From Deltaproteobacteria bacterium (GTDB taxonomy: Bacteria > Myxococcota_A > UBA9042 > PHBI01 > JACKFB01), in the NCBI GenBank assembly GCA_020632695.1, contig JACKFB010000004.1, positions 1 to 64,000 on the forward strand: 64,000 nucleotides of DNA. Reading direction: 5' to 3'. Position 1 is the first letter of the stretch; every line of letters begins with the position of its first letter. Below, piece after piece: positions 15,811-23,536 of the stretch. The notes under the pieces are model-generated. The model made no database searches and was not told where the DNA came from. It saw nothing but the letters and a program-made list of their open reading frames with translations. Position numbers and translations under genes: made by a program.

Positions 15811-17599
15811 GACGCCCGACCAGCGGGGTGGGGTCATCGACGAGGAGATGCAGGCGGAGATCGCCCGCGCGCTCGAGTCGAAGGACCTCACGAAGGAGGC
15901 CGCGGTCAAGCATCGGCGCCACTGGGTGCGCCTCACGCGCCTGTGCAACCAGCGCTGCATCTTCTGTCTCGACGCCTGGAACCACAACGGGACCTACGTC
16001 GACACCGAGCAGCTCGAGCAGTACATCGAGCTGGGGATGAAGCTCGGCAGCGAGCGCCTCATCCTGTCCGGCGGCGAGCCCACCATCCACCCGGACTACG
16101 TGCGCCTGGTGCGGCACGGGCGCAGCGTCGGCTACGACTGGATCCAGACCGTCACCAACGGGATGATGTTCGCCTACCCGGAGTTCACCCGGAAGGTGCT
16201 GCAGGCCGGCCTGGACGAGATGACCGTCTCGATCCACGGGCACACGCCCAAGCTCCAGGACCGGCTGGTCGGCGTGAAGGGGGCCTTCGACAAGGCCATC
16301 CAGGGCATCCGCAACGTCCAGGCGCTGTCGGGCGGCAAGACCGTCATCAACATCGACATCGTCATCAACAAGCAGAACATCCCGTACCTGCGCGAGACGA
16401 TCGACCTGTTCCGCGGGATGGGCATCCACGAGTTCGACCTGCTCTACATCGTGCCCTTCGGGCGCGGGTTCGCCGAGTACCGCAAGCAGCTCTACTTCAA
16501 CATGGACGATCACCACGACGACCTGCAGCGGGCGCTCGAGGTCTCCCGTGAGCCGGGCGTGTTCATCTGGACCAACCGGCTGCCGCCCGAGCACCTCGAG
16601 GGCTACGAGGAGCTGATCCAGGACCCGCACAAGCTGCACTCGGAGGTGCAGGGCGGCCTGCACAACTTCGAGGGCTTCATGAAGATGGGAGTGCCGCCGG
16701 ACTGCCACGGCGAGCGCTGCGACCACTGCTTCCTGAAGAGCCTCTGCCACGATCACATGTTCATGTATCGGGAGCGGCTGGGCGCCGGCACCTTCGAGCG
16801 GGTGCGCGTCGATCTGGCGCAGCCTGTGGCCAGCGACACGGCGGCGGCGGTGCTGGACTCGCAGCGCCCGCGGGTGCTGCACGTCCAGGGCGCGGACGCG
16901 GCGGCGGTGCGGGCCTACGTGGCCGACAACCCCTACCGCGAGGTCGAGGGGCTGGACGTGGTGGTCGAGGCCCGCGGCGAGCCGGAGGCGGCCGCGGAGC
17001 TGGTGGCCGACAGCGGGTACGCGCGGGTGCGGGTCACCACCGTCGAGGGGCTCGCGGCGGCGACGGCGGCGCTGGCTGCGCGCATGGACGCGCAGGCGTC
17101 CGAGGACGAGCTGCCCGAGATCGAGGTGCGGCTCTCCACCGAGACGGCGGCGTGGCTGCTGGCGGAGCGGGAGCGGCTGGACGCGCTGGTGGCCGCCGGG
17201 CGCATCGTCGGTCACCTGCCGAACTTCGAGTACGTCTCCGAGGTGCGCGACAACGGCGTGGAGCCGCCGGTGCTCGACGCGCTGGCGCAGGCCGGCTATC
17301 GGCTGATGAACGTCACGGCCTGCCTCGGCGGGGCGCGCACCGAGCCGGGAGCGCACTTCGAGATCGCCAGGGAGATGCTGGACGAACACGGCAAGATGAA
17401 GGTCTCGCCCTACGTGCAGCGGTACATCATGGGCGAGTACTACAAGAAGAGCGTCCGGTGCCGGGGTTGCGCGCTGGACGCGAGCTGCCGCGGCATGCAC
17501 ATCCAGTATCTGCGGGCCCACGGGTTCCGAGCCCTGCAGCCCATCCCGGCCGTCGCCGGCGCGGCCGTGGAGCCGCAGCGAGGCGAGGCGACGGCCTGA
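15791..17599 (+). CDS. Radical SAM protein with extra C-terminal Fe-S-motif domain
   Basis: 602 residues. The rSAM core has Cys52, Cys56 and Cys59 (CNQRCIFC), LSGGEPTIHPDY near 94 and VTNGMMFAYPEFTRK near 119. A first terminal motif, CDHCFLKSLC, is near 310. A roughly 250-residue extension follows with no CxxxCxxC but a second terminal motif, CRGCALDASC with GMHIQYLRAHGF near 557-580. The extension looks like a decayed second rSAM half or a substrate-binding domain. Start ATG 15791 (or 15800) overlaps the upstream rSAM gene. It is followed by a 114-bp gap and the HExxH gene. SPASM-type rSAM enzymes commonly modify ribosomal peptides. Confidence 0.9.
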   Translation: MPSMELRTPDQRGGVIDEEMQAEIARALESKDLTKEAAVKHRRHWVRLTRLCNQRCIFCLDAWNHNGTYVDTEQLEQYIELGMKLGSERLILSGGEPTIHPDYVRLVRHGRSVGYDWIQTVTNGMMFAYPEFTRKVLQAGLDEMTVSIHGHTPKLQDRLVGVKGAFDKAIQGIRNVQALSGGKTVINIDIVINKQNIPYLRETIDLFRGMGIHEFDLLYIVPFGRGFAEYRKQLYFNMDDHHDDLQRALEVSREPGVFIWTNRLPPEHLEGYEELIQDPHKLHSEVQGGLHNFEGFMKMGVPPDCHGERCDHCFLKSLCHDHMFMYRERLGAGTFERVRVDLAQPVASDTAAAVLDSQRPRVLHVQGADAAAVRAYVADNPYREVEGLDVVVEARGEPEAAAELVADSGYARVRVTTVEGLAAATAALAARMDAQASEDELPEIEVRLSTETAAWLLAERERLDALVAAGRIVGHLPNFEYVSEVRDNGVEPPVLDALAQAGYRLMNVTACLGGARTEPGAHFEIAREMLDEHGKMKVSPYVQRYIMGEYYKKSVRCRGCALDASCRGMHIQYLRAHGFRALQPIPAVAGAAVEPQRGEATA

Positions 17600-17667
17600 C
17601 GACCGGCTGAGGGCGGTGCATCCGGCGCCACTTCGGAGTAGAAGATGGGGCGGCGCCGGCGGGTGCG

Positions 17668-17685
17668 CCCGGCTCGAGAGCCGGG
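17668..17685. other. Small hairpin upstream of the HExxH gene
   Basis: CCCGGCT-CGAG-AGCCGGG is a perfect 7-bp stem with a 4-nt loop, 28 bases before ATG 17714. It may be an mRNA structure that adjusts expression between the rSAM and HExxH genes. There is no U-tract. Confidence 0.35.
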
Positions 17686-17713
17686 GGGCCGCCTGTCGGG
17701 TGAGGAGCGGCGT

Positions 17714-18922
17714 ATGACCCTGCACGGCTCGGCAGCCCTGTCCCTGACGCTGCCTACGGACGCGGCCGCGTCGACGCGGCGCACGACCCTGCGCTTCCTC
17801 AAGCGGTTGGCGCGCGACACGCTGCGGCTTCCGCCGGCGCTCTTCTCCGAGGGCGCGGCCGAGGCGGCGCGGGTGGTCCACGAGCGGGTGGCCTGGTTCG
17901 GCGAGCACGCGCCGGCGGCGCTCTTCAGCGTGTTGCGGCGGCCCAACGTCCACGTGCTGCTGACGACCGCGCTGCGCTCGTTGGAGGAGGGCGACTCGGC
18001 GCGGGCGCGCGACCGGGCCGAGGCGTACGCGCTGCAGCTCGTCTTCGAGCTGGCCTGCGACGGCCGCCTCGGCACCGCCGTGCGCTTCGAGGCGCGTACG
18101 CCGCTGGCGGCGCTGGCCAGCCCGAACCGGCGCCTGTACCTGGCGCTGCCCGAGGGGACCACCCGGCTGACGCTACGTGACGGCGCGGTGGAGCTGCCCG
18201 GCGGGGAGCGCCTCGCGCTGGACCCGGCGCCGAGCGAGCGCTTCCTGCCCGTCGCGGCCGGCATGGTGCTGTCGCTCGAGGACAACAACCCCATCAGCGA
18301 CTTCGAGGCGCACCCCGACAAGCAGGGGAATCAGCTCGACCTCGGCTCGGCGCCGGCCGAGCGCTGGGTCGAGAGCCTTCAGGCCGGCCTGGCGCTCATC
18401 GAGCGCCACATGCCCGAGCTGCGGCACGAGATGGACCTGCTGCTGCAGCAGTTCGTGCCGGTGGGCACCGACGACGAGCGGCACCTGTCGGCCAGCTACC
18501 GCGAGGCCATCGGGACCGTGTACCTGACGCTACACCCGCGGCTGATGACGATGACCGAGGCCATCGTCCACGAGTACCAGCACAACAAGCTCAACGCGCT
18601 CTTCCATCTGGACGCGGTGATGGACAACGCCTGGTGGCCGCTCTTCCGCTCGCCGGTGCGGCCCGACCCGCGGCCGCTGCACGGGGTGCTCCTGGCGGCG
18701 CACGCCTTCGTGCCGGTGGCCGAGCTGTATCTGCGCATGCTCGAGGCCGACGCGCCGGAGGCTGGGGTGGGCGGGTTCCGCGAGCGCCTCCAGCAGATCG
18801 TCGCGAAGAACGACGAGGCGCTGCAGGTGCTCCAGCAGCACGCCGAGCCGACGGCGCACGGCGCGCAGGTCATCGACGAGCTGAGCCGCCTGCACGACGC
18901 ACACCGAGCGCAGATCTCGTGA
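17714..18922 (+). CDS. HExxH-motif putative peptide modification protein
   Basis: 402 residues from ATG 17714 with GGAG six to ten bases upstream; an in-frame ATG at 17645 adds only an Arg-rich shadow. His286-Glu287-x-x-His290 occurs in AIVHEYQHNKLNAL. The overall plan (a long N-terminal part, a HEYQHxKLN helix, then a short helical tail ending before residue 402) fits the 'HEXXH motif-containing putative peptide modification protein' family (TIGR04267), known from rSAM/RiPP loci such as FxsB-type systems. It has no signal peptide, so it is cytoplasmic. The reaction is unknown; a metal-dependent peptide modification or cleavage is the family's supposed role. Its stop overlaps the next start (GTGA), tying it to a lipoprotein. 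Confidence 0.85.
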   Translation: MTLHGSAALSLTLPTDAAASTRRTTLRFLKRLARDTLRLPPALFSEGAAEAARVVHERVAWFGEHAPAALFSVLRRPNVHVLLTTALRSLEEGDSARARDRAEAYALQLVFELACDGRLGTAVRFEARTPLAALASPNRRLYLALPEGTTRLTLRDGAVELPGGERLALDPAPSERFLPVAAGMVLSLEDNNPISDFEAHPDKQGNQLDLGSAPAERWVESLQAGLALIERHMPELRHEMDLLLQQFVPVGTDDERHLSASYREAIGTVYLTLHPRLMTMTEAIVHEYQHNKLNALFHLDAVMDNAWWPLFRSPVRPDPRPLHGVLLAAHAFVPVAELYLRMLEADAPEAGVGGFRERLQQIVAKNDEALQVLQQHAEPTAHGAQVIDELSRLHDAHRAQIS

Positions 18923-20199
18923 AGGCGAGGGCGCGCGCGTGCCAGCAGCCCACCGGTCGCCTGCTGCCGCTGCTGGCCCTGTGCGCGCTCGGGGGCTGCT
19001 TCGAGTCGGGGCCGCTGGGAGTCGGCCTGGAGTTGGAGGCCTCGCCGACCGACGCCAGCGAGGACCGGGGCCCGGGCCCGGACGTGAGCGAGGACCTGCC
19101 GATCGGCACGCCGGACGCCCGGGTCGACGCCGACGCCGCCGCCGACGCCACCGCCGACGCCGGCACGCCCTGCACCTTCGACGGCCAGTGCGCGGGCGCC
19201 GGGGCCGACCTGTGCGTGGCGCCGGTGCGCTGCATCGACTTCACCTGCCAGCCGGACCCGGCCTGGGTAGCGCCCTGCGAGGCCTCGGCCGACCCCTGCG
19301 TCGAGGTCGCGTGCGTGCCATCCACCGGCGCCTGCGTCCCGCGCCCGGTGTGCACCTGCGAGCCCGCCTCCGCGCCGCTCGCCTGCGGGGCGCCGCGCGG
19401 CTTCTCGACGGCCGACGCCGGCGCCACCGCCGTCGTCTCGGGCTACTCCTGCGGCGGCGCCGCCGGAGCCTTCCCCGAGCACGCCTTCCGCTTCACGGCG
19501 GCGGCGACCCAGGGGGTGGAGGTCACGCTCGACGGCGGAGCGGCAGGCGGCGTCTACGTGCTCGAGGGGGAGGGCGCCTGCGATCCCTCGGCGTGCGTCG
19601 CCGGCGGCACGCCACCCTTCGTCTTCGCGGCCGTCGCGGGGCGCAGCTACCTGGTGGTCGTCGAGCACTCGGGCGGGCCGCCGGTGGCGCTCTCGCTGCG
19701 GCTGGACTGCGGCCTCGGCCCGGAGACCCACTGCCAGGACGGCGCCGACGACGACATGGACGGCGCCACCGACTGCGCCGACGCCGACTGCGTCCAGGCC
19801 CCCGAATGCCTGCAGACCTGTACGCCGACGCCCGACGCGATCGGCTGCGGCTTCAGCCAGGAGCTCAGCACGGCCACGGGCGCCTCGAGCGCCACCGACT
19901 ACCCCTGCGGACCGCCGTCGCCCGGCCCGGAGATCGCGTACCGGTTCCAGCCGCAGGCGGCCGGCGTGGCCACCGCGACGCTGAGCTCGGCGCAGGCGGG
20001 CGCGCGGCTCTACGTCCTGCGCGACCAGGGCTTCGGCTGCGCGCCCGAGACCTGCGAGACCTGGGACGAGGCCGCCTCCGACGACCCGGCGGTGGTGAAG
20101 TTCGTCGTGGGGGCGGGCCAGACCTGGTACCTGGTCGTCGACGGGGCGGAGGCCTCGCAGGCGTTGTCCTGCTCCCTGGCGCTGGCCTGCGAGCCCTGA
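18919..20199 (+). CDS. Lipoprotein with two PPC-like domains, coupled to HExxH gene
   Basis: 426 residues from GTG 18919, overlapping the HExxH stop. Residues 1-27 are a lipoprotein signal with lipobox ALGGC. An acidic Pro/Ala/Asp-rich linker follows, then a Cys-rich stretch. Two similar beta-rich domains come next (about 145-260 and 300-425). Each begins CG..(R/Q)(G/E)(F/L)ST, contains a (F/Y)RF strand and ends with a YLVV(V/D) strand, as in bacterial pre-peptidase C-terminal domains. Between them lies an Asp-rich DGADDDMDGATDC loop like MopE/TSP3 metal-binding repeats. It is probably outer-membrane and surface or periplasmic. The tight coupling to a peptide-modification gene makes it a candidate substrate or partner; that is inference. 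Confidence 0.8.
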   Translation: MKARARACQQPTGRLLPLLALCALGGCFESGPLGVGLELEASPTDASEDRGPGPDVSEDLPIGTPDARVDADAAADATADAGTPCTFDGQCAGAGADLCVAPVRCIDFTCQPDPAWVAPCEASADPCVEVACVPSTGACVPRPVCTCEPASAPLACGAPRGFSTADAGATAVVSGYSCGGAAGAFPEHAFRFTAAATQGVEVTLDGGAAGGVYVLEGEGACDPSACVAGGTPPFVFAAVAGRSYLVVVEHSGGPPVALSLRLDCGLGPETHCQDGADDDMDGATDCADADCVQAPECLQTCTPTPDAIGCGFSQELSTATGASSATDYPCGPPSPGPEIAYRFQPQAAGVATATLSSAQAGARLYVLRDQGFGCAPETCETWDEAASDDPAVVKFVVGAGQTWYLVVDGAEASQALSCSLALACEP

Positions 20200-20212
20200 T
20201 GACCTGAGCCGG

Positions 20213-20237
20213 GTCGGGCCCCGCCGGCGGGCCTGAC
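20213..20237. terminator. Possible terminator hairpin (imperfect)
   Basis: GTCGGGCCC and GGGCCTGAC pair with one mismatch around a 7-nt loop, 14 bases after the lipoprotein stop. There is no T-run, so it is a weak or Rho-assisted terminator at best. Confidence 0.35.
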
Positions 20238-20378
20238 GAATCTGCTCAAGGGTTCGGGCGAAGGGGTCGATACCCCGGCGGAGCCAGAAAACCGGGCCGT
20301 AGCTGCGATACGGCAGGTGCTGGCACACCCATGACCCAGGACGGCGCACAGACGCGTGCGCCGCTCGGGGAGACCGCC

Positions 20379-23300
20379 ATGCTGCACCCGCACCTCCGTC
20401 CTCCGGTGTCCCCGAGCTCCGCCCTGCTGGCGTGCCTGCTGGGCCTCTCGATCGCCGCGGCGGGCTGCGGCGGCGGCTCGCCCGAGCCGACGCCCCCCGG
20501 CGGCGCCGCCTGCCAGGTGGAGGCCGACTGCCAGGGCTGGCTGGCCGACCAGGGGCTGGCCGGTGGCTGCGTGCGCGCGGCCTGCACCTTCGGCCAGTGC
20601 CGCGCCGCCGCGGACCCCGCCGTGTGCGATGACCAGGATCCCTGCACCGCCGATAGCTGCGACCCGGCGAGCGGCGCCTGCGGTCACGCGGTCGCCACCG
20701 GCGCCTCATGCGATGACGGCGCGGCCTGCACCACCACCGACCGCTGCGGTGACGACGGCGCCTGCCACGGCGTGCCCACCGCGGCCTGCGGCTGCGGCAC
20801 CGCGGCCGACTGCCCGGTGCCCGTGGGCGTCGACCTCTGCAGCACGGCCATCGTCTGCACCGCGAGCCACGTGTGTGCGACCGAGGCGCGCGAGCCGGTG
20901 GTCTGCGGGGCCGCGGCCGACCCCTGCCAGCTGCTCACCTGCCGGGCGTCCACCGGCGAGTGCGCCGCCGGGCCGGTCCCCGACGGGGCCTCCTGCGTGC
21001 CCACCGACGACGTGGCCACCGAGGGGACCTGCGTCGCCGGCGCCTGCCAGCCCCTCGAGGGCTGCAAGATCGGCCAGCCCTGCTGCGACGACGGCGATCC
21101 GTGCACCCGGGACATCCCCGACGGCAGCGAGGGGTGCCTGCACCTGCCCGACACGGGCACGCTCTGCGACGACGGCGACGCCTGCACCCTGGCCGACGTC
21201 TGCGTCGTCGGCGCGTGCCAGGGCAAGCCCGTCACCTGCGACGACGGCAACCCCTGCACCGAGGACGCGTGCGACGGGGCCACCGGCACCTGCGCGCACG
21301 TCCCCACCAGCGCGGCCTGCGACGACGGCGATCCCTGCACCACCGGCGATCTGTGCCAGGGCGGCTCCTGCAACGGCACGGCCCTCGCTTGCGACGACGG
21401 CAACCCCTGCACCTCGGACGCCTGCGAGGCGGTGGCCGGTGAGGCCTCATGCGCCCATGTGGCCGAGGACTTCGGCTGCGACGATGGCGACCCCTTCACC
21501 GAGCCCGACCTCTGCCACGAGGGCGCGTGCGTCCCCGGGCCGCGCCAGCCCTGCACCGACTCCACCGACTGCGACGCCATCGCCGGCTCCGACCTCTGCG
21601 TCGGCTCCTGGTACTGCGAGCTCGAGAGCGGCACCTGCGTCGCCGTCCCGGAGTCGGTGGTGCACTGCCCGCCCTCGGAGACGCCGTGCACGAACAACGC
21701 GTGCGTCCCGGAGACCGGACTCTGCGCCCAGGTGCCGAAGGAAGACGGCTTCCCCTGCGACGACGGCGACGCCTGCACCGAGGCCGGCGTGTGCGTGGAC
21801 GGGGGCTGCGTGTCGCAGCCCATCGACTGCGACGACGTCGATCCCTGCACCGCCGATCTCTGCAGCGCCGGTGAGTGCGAGTACCTGGATCTGGTCGGCG
21901 GCGCCTCGCTCTTCGCGCCCGACCTGAGCGCCGGGATGCCCGCCGGGTGGACCGGGACCTCGACCTCGGCCGAGCTCGGCTGGCGCGTCCTCGCGGGCGA
22001 GCTGCTGCTCACCGGCCCGGACGGGAGCTACGACCATGGCGCCCAGCGCGTGGAGGTGCGCTCGTCCGAGTTCTGGCTCTACGGCGCCGAGATCGCGGCC
22101 ACCTTCGACTACCAGTTCGCCAACGCCGACCCGCAGCCCTCCTGCCTGGGAGACCACCTGGCCGTGCTGGTCGAGCACGACGGCGTCCGCGACCAGGTCG
22201 CCTGCATCAGCGAGGCCGCCCACGACTGGCGCAGCGTCAGCGTCGACCTGGCGGCGTTCGCCAACCGGCGGGTGCGGCTGGTGCTGGCCTTCGTCTCCAA
22301 CGCCTCCGACAACGCCGGCTTCGGAGCCCGCGTCGCCTCGCTGGCCGTCACGGCCTCCTACACCTGCGATCCGTCCCAGCCCTGCGCGACCGGCCTGTGC
22401 GCCGCCGAGGGCTGCAAGCCCCACGCGATCGTCTGCGACGACGGCGACCCCTGCACCGCGGACGCCTGTGACGTCTTCACCGGCGGCTGCACCTCGACCC
22501 CGCTCGCCCACTGCGCGTGCGACGCCTCGAGCACCTGCCCGGGCAGCGGCCCCTGCGCCGTGGCGTCCTGCGGGCCCGACGGCTTCTGCGCGCTCGAGGC
22601 CCTCGAGGGCGCCTGCGACGACGGCAACGCCTGTACCACCGGCGACGCCTGCGCTGCCGGCGAGTGCGTCGGCGCGGTGCTGGACTGCGACGACGGCGAT
22701 CCCTGCACCCAGGACAGCTGCGATCCGGCGGTCGGCTGCGTGCACCAGTTCGCGGCGATGGCCTGCGACGACGGGGACCCCTGCACCGTGGACGACGCGT
22801 GCGTCGAGGGCGCCGGCTGCCAGGGCACGCCCAAGGTGTGCGAGAGCTGGAGCACCTGCGCGGTCGGCGTCTGCGGCCCCGGCGGCGCCTGCAGCTTCGA
22901 CATCAAGCAGGACGGCCAGCCCGAGGCCAAGGAGGGCTTCGACAGCGTGGTCCCGGGCGCCCTGCCGGCGGGCTGGCAGGTCAGCTCGAACGACCCCGCC
23001 CTGACCTGGGACGCCCGCCCCACCGGCGCGCCCAGCCTGCCCAACGCGCTGGTCCTGGACGCGACCGTCGCCCCGCACCCCGACCTGTCGGTGGCCGTCG
23101 AGAGCCCGGTGGTGAGCATCCCGCCCGCGGGCGGCACCCTGCGCTTCTGGCTCTCCGCCGCGCTGCCCGACGCGAGCTGCGACAGCGACGTGGTCACCGT
23201 GACCATCGACGGGCGCATCGCCACCCTGGTCTGCAGCAGCACCGACGGCTTCGTGCAGCTCAGCGTGGACCTGGGCCCCGAGGGCCTGGACCTGGGCGGG

Positions 23301-23483
23301 CGCGACGTCACCCTCGAGTTCCACGTCCTCAGCCTCGCCAGCGAAGGCCCCGGGCCCCACGTCGCCATCGACGGCGTCGAGGTCCTGGGCGCCTGGCCCT
23401 GCGACGACGGCAACGCCTGCACGGCCGGCGACCGCTGCCAGCTCGGCCTCTGCAAGGGCGCGCCCGTGTCGGCGTGCCAGTGA
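20379..23483 (+). CDS. Cys-rich repeat lipoprotein (CDDGDPCT repeats)
   Basis: 1034 residues from ATG 20379, preceded by GGGGAGA; an in-frame ATG at 20331 lacks a better site. The signal ends at lipobox SIAAAGC. The mature protein carries about 15 copies of a CDDG(D/N)(P/A)CTxxxxC repeat. These are interrupted by two beta-sandwich-like segments, about residues 505-665 (starting LVGGASLFAPDL) and 850-1005 (EGFDSVVPGAL). Such proteins in myxobacteria are probably exported, disulfide-rich surface or adhesion proteins, and the repeated Asp residues may bind Ca2+. It lies 179 bases after the coupled lipoprotein. Its TGA touches the ATG at 23483 of the next frame, but that gene probably starts at 23537. 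Exact function unknown. Confidence 0.8.
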   Translation: MLHPHLRPPVSPSSALLACLLGLSIAAAGCGGGSPEPTPPGGAACQVEADCQGWLADQGLAGGCVRAACTFGQCRAAADPAVCDDQDPCTADSCDPASGACGHAVATGASCDDGAACTTTDRCGDDGACHGVPTAACGCGTAADCPVPVGVDLCSTAIVCTASHVCATEAREPVVCGAAADPCQLLTCRASTGECAAGPVPDGASCVPTDDVATEGTCVAGACQPLEGCKIGQPCCDDGDPCTRDIPDGSEGCLHLPDTGTLCDDGDACTLADVCVVGACQGKPVTCDDGNPCTEDACDGATGTCAHVPTSAACDDGDPCTTGDLCQGGSCNGTALACDDGNPCTSDACEAVAGEASCAHVAEDFGCDDGDPFTEPDLCHEGACVPGPRQPCTDSTDCDAIAGSDLCVGSWYCELESGTCVAVPESVVHCPPSETPCTNNACVPETGLCAQVPKEDGFPCDDGDACTEAGVCVDGGCVSQPIDCDDVDPCTADLCSAGECEYLDLVGGASLFAPDLSAGMPAGWTGTSTSAELGWRVLAGELLLTGPDGSYDHGAQRVEVRSSEFWLYGAEIAATFDYQFANADPQPSCLGDHLAVLVEHDGVRDQVACISEAAHDWRSVSVDLAAFANRRVRLVLAFVSNASDNAGFGARVASLAVTASYTCDPSQPCATGLCAAEGCKPHAIVCDDGDPCTADACDVFTGGCTSTPLAHCACDASSTCPGSGPCAVASCGPDGFCALEALEGACDDGNACTTGDACAAGECVGAVLDCDDGDPCTQDSCDPAVGCVHQFAAMACDDGDPCTVDDACVEGAGCQGTPKVCESWSTCAVGVCGPGGACSFDIKQDGQPEAKEGFDSVVPGALPAGWQVSSNDPALTWDARPTGAPSLPNALVLDATVAPHPDLSVAVESPVVSIPPAGGTLRFWLSAALPDASCDSDVVTVTIDGRIATLVCSSTDGFVQLSVDLGPEGLDLGGRDVTLEFHVLSLASEGPGPHVAIDGVEVLGAWPCDDGNACTAGDRCQLGLCKGAPVSACQ

Positions 23484-23536
23484 TGTCCCGCATCGATCCC
23501 CGTGACGTCGTCCCCACCTCCCATCGAGGTAGCTCC

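Noticed and set aside
17645..17713. N-terminal extension of the HExxH protein as a leader peptide
   Set aside because: It is Arg/Gly-rich, in frame, and followed by a better ribosome site and ATG at 17714; it shows no precursor features.
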